DNA of 64,000 bases from Candidatus Flexifilum breve (lineage in GTDB: Bacteria > Chloroflexota > Anaerolineae > Aggregatilineales > Phototrophicaceae): assembly GCA_016717205.1 (NCBI GenBank), contig JADKGC010000001.1, positions 992,001 to 1,056,000 on the forward strand, written 5' to 3'. The notes below the pieces were generated by a model. That model had not been told where the DNA came from and did no database searches. It saw only the letters and a program-made list of their open reading frames with translations. How positions within the stretch are numbered: position 1 is the first letter of the stretch; each line of letters opens with the position of its first letter. The translations under genes were made by a program, and so were the position numbers. Below, piece after piece: positions 54,363 through 62,600 of the stretch.

Positions 54363-54779
54363 ATGGCCCCGATCAAAATCAATCATATCGCCGTTGTGGT
54401 AGAAGATGTCAACACGGCGTTGAAATTCTGGCAAGACGCGCTTGGCCTGCCGCTGCAGCACATGGAACACAATGAAGGCGAAGAAGTGGATATTGCCTTT
54501 TTGCCCGTCGGCGAAGGCGAAGTTGAGCTGATCGCTCCGTTCACCGAGACGAGCGGCGTGGCGAAGTATCTGGCGAAGAAGGGCGCGGGACTGCATCATC
54601 TGTGCCTCGAAGTTGAAGATATCGAAGCGGCCTTCGCGCAGATCAAGAGCGCGGGCGCGGAACTGATCACCGAGACGCCGAAGACCCGCCCTGACGGCAC
54701 GCGCTACGGCTTCGTGCATCCCAAGAGCACGGGCGGCGTCCTCCTCGAACTGTACCAGACGGTCAAGCAGACGGCGTAA
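54363..54779 (+). CDS. mce: Methylmalonyl-CoA epimerase
   Basis: 138 residues from ATG 54363 (GAGAGGA site); the frame from 54264 is not supported because a promoter lies inside it. Interconverts (S)- and (R)-methylmalonyl-CoA between the carboxylase and the mutase. VOC fold with metal ligands H8 (INHIAVVVED), H79 (GLHHLCLEVEDI) and E129 (LLELYQ); length and order match the family. Its location beside the acyl-CoA dehydrogenase supports a propionyl-CoA role. Confidence 0.93.
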   Translation: MAPIKINHIAVVVEDVNTALKFWQDALGLPLQHMEHNEGEEVDIAFLPVGEGEVELIAPFTETSGVAKYLAKKGAGLHHLCLEVEDIEAAFAQIKSAGAELITETPKTRPDGTRYGFVHPKSTGGVLLELYQTVKQTA

Positions 54780-54783
54780 CGAA

Positions 54784-54894
54784 CCTCACCTCACCCCGTT
54801 TCGCGGCGCTCAACTGCCCCTCTCCAGAAGGCGAGGGGCAAAAGCAGATCCTGTTCCCCCTCTCCGAGCGGAGAGAGGGCTAGGGGGTGAGGTT
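54784..54894. repeat. Family A repeat (copy 11)
   Basis: CCTCACCTCACCCCG, CCCCTCTCC with GAGGGG, and CTAGGGGGTGAGG at the end. Fills the space between two convergent genes. Confidence 0.8.
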
Positions 54895-54897
54895 GCA

Positions 54898-56196
54898 TTA
54901 CCCCGCGGGCGTGACTTCCGGCGTCGCCATCAGGCCGGGATCCGCCGTAGCGATCATCCCCGCTTCGTCGGTCGCCATGCCGCTGTCGCCGCCAGCCGCT
55001 GCGCCGACCATCGTCGGCACGGTGACGACCGCGCCATTGTAGATCACGGGCAGGTCCGCACCGACGACCTTCAGGTATTCATAGATGCCGTTCGAGTTCG
55101 TGTCAGCGTGCAGCATCGGCCACACCATCGGCGAAATCATCATGTCCGGCATAGCGGGCGGCGGCGCGAGCGGCACAACCACACCCGTGTTCTCGCCATC
55201 CGCGACCGGAGTTACGCCGAGTGACGCGGACGGATGCCCCATCATGTCGGAGTGCACGTCGATGAAGCCCGCGCCAATCGACGTGACGTTGTCGATGGTC
55301 AGCTCACCGGTACCGCCGGGCGCTGATGTATCCAGCATTTGATTCATCGCCGGGATGATAATCGGCGTGTTGACGTTCTCGAGCATCGTGCCATCCGCCA
55401 GCATGACGGTCGGCGTTTCCGTCGCGTTCATGGGACGCGTCGCCACCTGACCTTCAATCACGACAGGCGCATCCGCCCCTTCCACCTGACCAAATTCGTA
55501 CGTGCCGACCGTGTTGTCGTCCACATGGAGCATCGGCCAGAGCACGGGCGTCTGACCTTCGGCGGCCAGCGGCACGATCACCGCCGGATTCGTGCCGGGG
55601 TTGAGCAGCGCCTGCCCCAGCACCGGGCCGGGCTGCCCGTTGTTATCGGCATGTACCACCAGCCACCCGCCGTCCTGCGTGATCACCGAAGCGAGGATCA
55701 CCGTGTTCTCAATCGGCTGCTGATCGTAGGCGAAGATGCCCGCAATCGTGAAGCTGGTGTAGCTGCCTGTGCGCGGCATGTCTGCCGCCGGGTTGAGTTC
55801 GTATTCAAACACGCCGGGCGTGTTATCGTCGACGTGCAGCATGGCGTGCAGCACGGGCGTCGCCATCGCGCCATCGATCATCACGGCGAGGTTATCCGTC
55901 CCACCCTCGGCAATCGGCGCCACGCCGACCACATGCCCCGGCTGACCGTTCATATCCGCATGAATCGCGACAAAGCCCGTGCCTTCCGAGTCAATCCGCG
56001 TGATACTCACCATGCCGTTGAGCACCACCTGATTCGTGACCTGCACCGCCGGGTCAGTCGTCATCATCCCCATGTCACCGCCCATTTCAGGGGTCGCCAT
56101 CATGTCCGACGTGGGTTCCGGCGTCGCCTCCTGTGCGAACAGTGGGACCGCCACGACCAACGTCAGCAGCATCAGCATAAACAGAGTCTTGCGCAT
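54898..56196 (-). CDS. Secreted protein with three DUF7282-like repeats
   Basis: 432 residues. Signal peptide 1-21 (MRKTLFMLMLLTLVVAVPLFA), a Met/Thr/Pro-rich spacer to about 48, then three similar ~100-120-residue domains. Each has the order V-x-I-T/S strand, GFVAIHAD / GWLVVHAD / GFIDVHSD, a GVxPV/GQALL turn and MLHVDDNT / MLHADTN. These match DUF7282, known from archaeal and Chloroflexota surface proteins. The C-terminal tail is again Met/Ala/Thr-rich. Acid-rich DDN/DTN motifs could bind calcium. Cell-surface or matrix role likely, function unknown. Confidence 0.78.
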   Translation of the reverse strand: MRKTLFMLMLLTLVVAVPLFAQEATPEPTSDMMATPEMGGDMGMMTTDPAVQVTNQVVLNGMVSITRIDSEGTGFVAIHADMNGQPGHVVGVAPIAEGGTDNLAVMIDGAMATPVLHAMLHVDDNTPGVFEYELNPAADMPRTGSYTSFTIAGIFAYDQQPIENTVILASVITQDGGWLVVHADNNGQPGPVLGQALLNPGTNPAVIVPLAAEGQTPVLWPMLHVDDNTVGTYEFGQVEGADAPVVIEGQVATRPMNATETPTVMLADGTMLENVNTPIIIPAMNQMLDTSAPGGTGELTIDNVTSIGAGFIDVHSDMMGHPSASLGVTPVADGENTGVVVPLAPPPAMPDMMISPMVWPMLHADTNSNGIYEYLKVVGADLPVIYNGAVVTVPTMVGAAAGGDSGMATDEAGMIATADPGLMATPEVTPAG

Positions 56197-56374
56197 ACAT
56201 CGTTCTCCTACTTACCACAATTCGGCATGTGCCAGAATCCACCATAGCATGAGCAGATAGACATGCAGATCGTTAGACTGTCGGCTCTAAAGCAATGCTC
56301 ATCCACCACCCGTCGACCGCGCGGCATGTTACACTTTGCATCACATTACCGAGTTCCAGAGGGACAGAGGGGCT

Positions 56375-58837
56375 ATGACAGCAGCGACGAACACCCCGGT
56401 CTACGCCGGGGATGCGTGGAATATTGTCGAAACGACGTTTGACTGGGAGCATGAGCGTTCGTACCAAGCCGAGAGCATTTTCGCGCTCGGCAACGGCTAT
56501 CTCGGTCTACGCGGCACATTCGAAGAAGGGCTGGAACGCGCCGTTCATCCTAACGACGCCAAAGACTATCACCCGGCGACGGGGCGCGACCGCTACGGGC
56601 GCTTCCTGAGCGTGGATGGCACGTATCTCAATGGCTTCTACGAAAGCCAGAAAATCAAATATCCCGAATCAGCCTATGGCTACGCCGACAAAAGTCAAAC
56701 GATGCTCAATGTGCCGAACGGCAAGATCATCCGCGTGTTTCTCGGCGACGACGCCGAACCCGTGCAGCTCGACGCCGAGCACAGTTCGTTCAGCGATTAC
56801 ACGCGCACACTCAACATGCAGGACGGGCTGCTGACACGCTCGGTCACCTGGCGTTCACTCAACGGTCGCCAGCTCCGGTTGGAGGCGCGCCGCCTCGTCA
56901 GCTTGACGAACAAGCACCTCGCGGCCATCGAATTCACGCTGATCCCGGACTTCAGCGGACGCATCCGCCTTGAGTCAGTGCTGGATGGCGACGTGCAGAA
57001 CGTGAAGGCGGGCAGCGATCCGCGCATCGGTAGTCACCTTGACGGCTCGGTGCTGCGCTACGCTGATCAATCCGGCGAAACGAGCGAGGAATACATCGTC
57101 ATCCACGACACGAAGGATTCCAAGCTGCGCCTCGCCAGCGGCATGAGCAACGTGCTCAGCACCAACGCGACCGTGAAACGCGCCTACGAATTCAACGACG
57201 ACACGGGGACGTTCACCGTGATTTACACCATCGACGCGGTCGCCGGACAGCCGATCACGCTGCACAAGTATCTCGCCTATGTGTACGCCGACCGCCGCAG
57301 CGCCCCCGCCGCGCTGATCGAAACGCTGCGCGCCGATCTCATGCAGGCGCTGGCTAAGACGTTCGCCGGACTGGCCGCCGATCAGCGCGACTATCTGGAA
57401 AAGTTCTGGCAGCAGGCCGACGTCACGATCACAGGCAGGGACGGCGATAGCGAAGTTGTGCTGCTGCAACAGGGCATTCACTTCAATATGTTCCACCTGC
57501 TGCAAGCGGCGGGCGGCCCCGGCAAGACCAACATCGGCTCGAAGGGGTTGACGAGCGAAGGTTACGAGGGGCACTACTTCTGGGATACGGAAATGTTCGC
57601 TGCGCCGTTCTTTCAGCACGTCAAACCGGAGATCTGCCGCGATCTGCTCGGCTACCGCTACCGCATCCTCTCCAACGCGCGGACGCGAGCCCGAACGCTG
57701 GCCTTGCAGGGCGCGGCCTATGCGTGGCGCACCATCAACGGCGAAGAATGCTCGGCGTATTACCCGGCAGGTACGGCGCAGTACCACATCAATGCAGATA
57801 TCGCCTACGCGATCAAGTCGTACGTCATGGCGACGGGCGACACCGATTTTCTGCTGGAAGCTGGCGCGGAAATCGTGTTTGAGACGGCGCGTATGTGGGC
57901 CAGCATTGCGGGCTACAGCCCGATCAGCGACACCTACGCCATCCACAACGTAACCGGGCCAGATGAGTACACGGCCATCGTCGACAATGACTGCTACACC
58001 AACATGCTGGCGCAGGCCCACTTACGCTACGCCGTCGAGGTTGCGGAATGGGCACAGCGCCACGGTCACAGCCTGACGGCGCAGCCCAGCGCCGCCGAGG
58101 TCGCAACCTGGACGGATGTGGCCGACAAGCTGATCATCCCGCAGACCAACGCGGACGGCGTGTTCGAGCAGAATGACGGCTTCTTCGGGCGTCCCGATTG
58201 GCCGCACGACTTCGGCAAGAAGTCGAATCAGGATGTGCTGCTCAAGCGCTTCCACTACCTGACGATTTACCGGCACCGCGTGTGCAAGCAAGGCGATGTG
58301 GTGCTGGCGCTGTATCTGCTGCCGGAACACGCGCCGACGCTGGAGCAAAAGCGTGCCAACTTCGACTACTACGAGGCGATCACCACGCACGATTCGTCGC
58401 TCTCGACCTGCACGTTCAGCATCATGGCGAGCGAAATCGGCGAGCCACAGAAGGCGTATGCGTACTTCTGGGACACGGCGCTGATGGATCTTGCGGACAA
58501 GCACGGCAACGTGACGGCGGGCGTGCATATCGCCAACATGGCGGGCACCTGGATGAGCCTCGTCAATGGGTTCGCGGGGCTGCGGCTGGAAGCGGGCGCG
58601 CACCTCGGCGCGAGCATCGCTCACTACCGACCGACGCTGCCGGAGAAGTGGGAAGCCTACAGCCTCGTGCTCAAGCACATGGGACAGGTGCTGCGCGTCA
58701 CCGTGAAGCGTGACGGGAACGATCAGTGCGTAGCAGAGTATGCGCTCGTCGACGGCGATGCACTGCAACTCAAGCACTACGGCGAGGCGTTCACGCTCAC
58801 CGCCGATGCCGCGCAGTGCAAGCCGATTCCGTGCTGA
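56375..58837 (+). CDS. Glycoside hydrolase family 65 disaccharide phosphorylase
   Basis: 820 residues from ATG 56375 (AGAGGGG upstream). GH65 layout: N-terminal beta-sandwich (SIFALGNGYLGLRGTFEEG), (alpha/alpha)6 barrel with YEGHYFWDTEMF, general acid E531 in NVTGPDEYTAIVDN, phosphate-site KSNQDVLL, HDSSLSTCTFSIMASEIG and a C-terminal beta-domain. These enzymes phosphorolyse maltose, trehalose, kojibiose or nigerose, giving beta-glucose 1-phosphate; the specificity is not evident. No beta-phosphoglucomutase gene is adjacent. Confidence 0.93.
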   Translation: MTAATNTPVYAGDAWNIVETTFDWEHERSYQAESIFALGNGYLGLRGTFEEGLERAVHPNDAKDYHPATGRDRYGRFLSVDGTYLNGFYESQKIKYPESAYGYADKSQTMLNVPNGKIIRVFLGDDAEPVQLDAEHSSFSDYTRTLNMQDGLLTRSVTWRSLNGRQLRLEARRLVSLTNKHLAAIEFTLIPDFSGRIRLESVLDGDVQNVKAGSDPRIGSHLDGSVLRYADQSGETSEEYIVIHDTKDSKLRLASGMSNVLSTNATVKRAYEFNDDTGTFTVIYTIDAVAGQPITLHKYLAYVYADRRSAPAALIETLRADLMQALAKTFAGLAADQRDYLEKFWQQADVTITGRDGDSEVVLLQQGIHFNMFHLLQAAGGPGKTNIGSKGLTSEGYEGHYFWDTEMFAAPFFQHVKPEICRDLLGYRYRILSNARTRARTLALQGAAYAWRTINGEECSAYYPAGTAQYHINADIAYAIKSYVMATGDTDFLLEAGAEIVFETARMWASIAGYSPISDTYAIHNVTGPDEYTAIVDNDCYTNMLAQAHLRYAVEVAEWAQRHGHSLTAQPSAAEVATWTDVADKLIIPQTNADGVFEQNDGFFGRPDWPHDFGKKSNQDVLLKRFHYLTIYRHRVCKQGDVVLALYLLPEHAPTLEQKRANFDYYEAITTHDSSLSTCTFSIMASEIGEPQKAYAYFWDTALMDLADKHGNVTAGVHIANMAGTWMSLVNGFAGLRLEAGAHLGASIAHYRPTLPEKWEAYSLVLKHMGQVLRVTVKRDGNDQCVAEYALVDGDALQLKHYGEAFTLTADAAQCKPIPC

Positions 58838-58863
58838 AGACTAGATCATCGGTATAACTACAG

Positions 58864-58886
58864 GGGGATAGATTGCCTATCCCCTT
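58864..58886 (+). terminator. Terminator after GH65 gene
   Basis: GGGGATAG (58864-58871), five-base loop, CTATCCCC (58877-58884), then TT. Short T run but good stem. Confidence 0.6.
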
Positions 58887-58936
58887 ACTTGCGTGCCCTT
58901 CATGTTACAATAGACGAAGAGTGAGAGGATTTTCCG

Positions 58937-59189
58937 ATGGCCGTTGCTCCACCGCGCACTGTCTTCGATGTAATCACCGACTTTTTGGCAACTAATCCGA
59001 CGCCAGAAACTATTCTAGCGTATCGTCTACCCGTCGAATTAGAACAGTGCACTCCAATTGCTGGAAATTCAGCGGGCGGAAGGACTTAGTCGCGATGAAG
59101 AACTGGAAATGCTGGACTTCATCCGCGCTGATGACATGATGACCCTGCTTAAGACAAAAACACGCCTGAAATTATCAGGAAAAGCATGA
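58937..59189 (+). pseudogene. Small helical protein upstream of HNH nuclease, split by one-base insertion
   Basis: ATG 58937 with GAGAGGA upstream opens MAVAPPRTVFDVITDFLATN and ILAYRLPVELEQ; a single extra base near 59048 (cagTgca) throws it to a stop at 59089. Removing it gives ALQLLEIQRAEGLSRDEELE and MLDFIRADDMMTLLKTKTRL to TGA 59189, an 83-residue all-helical protein. The span of 253 bases is one more than 84 codons. The stop overlaps the HNH start by ATGA. Such small proteins recur upstream of this type of HNH gene in Chloroflexota and cyanobacteria (recalled, not searched). Function unknown; possibly an antitoxin-like or regulatory partner. Confidence 0.7.
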
Positions 59190-59620
59190 CCTATATCCCT
59201 GCCGACCTTCGCCGACTCGTCATCGAACGGGCACAGGGATGCTGCGAATACTGTCGTATGAACGTTATGGATCGCCTCTTGCCCTATCAGATCGATCACA
59301 TTCGTGCTGAAAAACACGGCGGCACAACTGATGCCGATAATCTATGTCTGGCATGCTACCGCTGCAACGGTTTTAAAGGGAGCGATATCGCCTCGATTGA
59401 TCCGCAGACCGACAATATAGCTCCCTTGTTTCACCCACGCCGTCAATACTGGGACGATCATTTCCGACTGGATCAGACGCTGATCGAGCCGCTTACGCCC
59501 GAGGGCCGCGTTACAGTTGCACTTCTGCGCTTAAACGCGCCTATCCAAATCGCTGAACGACGGAACCTCCTGAAAGAAGGACGTTACCCCTGTCCTCAAC
59601 CGATCAAAACTTCCCCATGA
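59186..59620 (+). CDS. HNH endonuclease
   Basis: 144 residues. HNH core with zinc-binding cysteines: CCEYC near 20, YQIDHIRAEKHGGTTDADNL (His in IDHI as the metal/catalytic residue), CLACYRCNGFKGSD. The C-terminal part (ERRNLLKEGRYPCPQP) is typical of a compact family of standalone HNH proteins. Coupled by ATGA to the small helical protein upstream. Its 3' end overlaps the 3' end of the large ATPase gene by 17 bases on the opposite strand. Cleavage target unknown; could act in defence, mobility or repair. Confidence 0.88.
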   Translation: MTYIPADLRRLVIERAQGCCEYCRMNVMDRLLPYQIDHIRAEKHGGTTDADNLCLACYRCNGFKGSDIASIDPQTDNIAPLFHPRRQYWDDHFRLDQTLIEPLTPEGRVTVALLRLNAPIQIAERRNLLKEGRYPCPQPIKTSP

Positions 59621-62600
59621 TCGTCTGCTGCACGAGCGCCATATCTGACCCGTAACGCAAACCGGACGCGCGGCGAATCGCCTCCGCGCTGGCGCGATCG
59701 GGCGGGCGCATGGGCGGCAGAGTCTTCATCGTGAAGGGGCGCGCCGCCACGCCATCGACCATCAGCTTGACGGCGGCGGTGAACTGCGGCAGGTTGATCA
59801 GGTCGCCGCCGCTGAACGACGGGTACATTTCCGGCGCGAGCGCGGGCGCATCCTGCGTCCCCAAGCGGAAGGCGACCATGCTGCCCACGTTGCCGAACAC
59901 CGCCTCCAAAATCGTGCGGTCAAGCTGGTGCAAAAACTGGTTGGCAATCGTCATCACCACGCCGAACTTGCGCCCCTCGCTGAGCATGGTCGCCAGCATC
60001 GGCGTGCTGAAGTTCTGCACCTCGTCGATGTACATGAAGAAGTCTTTGCGCTTGTTGGCGGGCATATTCCCGCGTTTGAAGGCCGCTTGCAGCATGCCGC
60101 TCAACACCAGCCCGCCAATGAACGAGGCATTGTCCTGCCCGATGCGCCCTTTGGCGAGGTTGACGAGCAGAATCTTCTGCTCCTCGATCACCTTGGGCCA
60201 CGGGATGCTCGTGCGCGGCTGGCCGATCATGCGGCGCAGCGTGGCATCTTCGACAAAGCGGCTGAACTTGGAGAGCAGGTACGGCAGCAGTTCCGCCTTC
60301 CAGTGATCGCTCGCGCCGCTCATCTTGCGCACGATGTCCTCGTAGTACGCCTTGACCAGCGGGTCTTTGATGAACGGCAGCACCCGCTTGATGTACTCGT
60401 TGTCGCTGATGATGCGGTACACGTCAACCAGCGTGCCGTCGGGCATGGACATGGCGGCGAGCATGGCGTTGCGCACCGTCTGCTGGAAGATCGGCCCGAC
60501 AATCGCCTGATTATGCGGGTCATACAGCCGCTGGAGCATGGCGATGAATTCGTTGACGATGCGGTACTTGTCCGCCTCGTTTTCGCTTTCGAGGATGTTG
60601 ATGCCGAGCGGGCGCGCCTCTTCCGACGGATCGAGCACGATCACGTCGTCGGCGCGATACGCCGGGATGCGCGCCAGCACGTCCTCGCACAGATCGCCGT
60701 GCGGGTCGAGCAGGAACACGCCGCGCCCCGCCTCGATGTCCTGCAAGATCAGCGTCATGAGCAGCGTCGATTTACCCATGCCCGTCTTGCCGACCACGTA
60801 CATGTGGCGGCGGCGGTCGTTCAGCCCTTGCAGAATCGCCATCGGCACGCCTTTGACACGCGCCGCACTCACGCCAAGCCGCGCACCAGTGTCCGGCATG
60901 CCCGCAGGCGGCACAACCGGACGCCCTTCCAGCTTGACCATGCCGGGAATGCCATCGGCTTGCGGCACGGGCAGGCGGAAGATATTCGCCGCTTCCGTTT
61001 CCGCGACGAGGTAGCGCATGCGCGATCCACCCGCCGCCGCTTCTACGTCGAGGCGGGAGAGGTTGCGCCGCAGCACGCTCGCTTCGTCGGCGCTGGTCGC
61101 GCGGAGGATCTCGTAGCCGCCGAGCGTCCCGGCGTCGCGCACCGGGCCGAACAGCGCCGCCGCCGCCATCTCTGGCAGCAGTTGACTCGTGCCCGCGCTG
61201 CCCGCAATATACACGCGCAGCAGATAGGCGAATTTGAGCGTGTTGTTGTGGGCGTGCGTCTGGCGCAGTTCTTCCCACAACTGCACGCGCGAAATCATCT
61301 TGAAGCCTTCCGGCGTGACCGGCTGTGCGCTCGGGTCATCGTTGACCGCCGCGCCCGCCCGGTGGAGCGCCTGCGCGGTTGTCAGCTTCTCCCACGGCAG
61401 CAGATTGGTCGGCTTGAGATGCAGGCTGATCATCGCGGGTTGGCTCTGGCGTAGGAATACCCAGTGCAGGTTGTGAATGTCGAACGTGCCGGGGGTGAAC
61501 GGCGCGATGAACTTGGTCTCGTTGGCGTCGGTTTCGCGCCGCGCGATTTCGGCGGTGTGCGCGTACTCGAACGGCGTGAGCAGGCCGCGCAGTTCGTCCT
61601 CGTCGACGACCGGCTCGAAGATGTAGATGTTCTCCTGCGCCAGCGGCAGAATGGCGTGCATGTCCGTCCACAATTGCAGCGCGTGCGCCCGGCAGATCTC
61701 CGGCGTCGGCGCGGAGACGCGCGCTAAGAGCGCCACCGTCATCGAGCCGCGTTCGGGGATCAGCGGGTGCGGCTGGCTGATCAGGCGCAGCACGAAGATC
61801 GCGTCGCCCATCACATCACGCAGCGCGCCCAGCACCTGCACGAACTCGTAGTGCGCGGTCATCAGCTTTTGATACCAATCCCCACCGCCGGGAAAACCGA
61901 TCTCGCGCACCGCCACCGCGAAGAAGCCGTGATAGAACGGCGGCGCGGCTTTGCGCGTCAGCGTGTCCTCCATGACGACTTCGTTGGCGGCTTCAATGTG
62001 CACGACGGGTTCGCCGTTTTCGCGCCGATCCAGCCGTTCGCGCATGATCTGCACATCGGGGTCGCGCGGATCAAGCTGATCGAGGATGCTGCGCGCGCCT
62101 TCGATGTTCCAGCGCCGTTCCAGCACCCCGACCGCCTGTTTGCGCGCCCGCGTCTTGAGCGGCTTCGCGGCCTCCGACTGCATCACGCTGTAGAAGTCGT
62201 CCAGCGCCAGCAAATCGTGTTCGGTCGCCAGCCGCGCCATACCCCGCGCATAAAACAGGTCGGCGTCGGCTTGCAGTTCGAGCAGCTTGGACGCCGCCGT
62301 GATCAGCGCTTCGGGCGCGGGGGGGTCGTCGAGCAGCGCGGCGATCTCCGCCTCGATTTGGGCGGTCAGCGCCGCCCGCAAACCGGGGACGGATTTCGGC
62401 TTATCCGCGAACGCCGCATCAATCGTTTCGGCGGCGAGTTTGAGCTGTCCGGCGGCGATCAGCGCCTTAACCAAGCGCGTCCGCTGCTGGGTGGGCAGAA
62501 CTGTCCAATCGGCGGGCTGGCGCTCATTGATCCGTCCAATTTGCAGGAGCGTTTCGGCATTCAAGCCGCCCTGCCGGAATAACGCATAGGCTTTCAGAGC

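Noticed and set aside
59928..61454. 508-codon open frame opposite the large ATPase
   Set aside because: Shadow frame; the minus strand carries Walker A and B motifs here.
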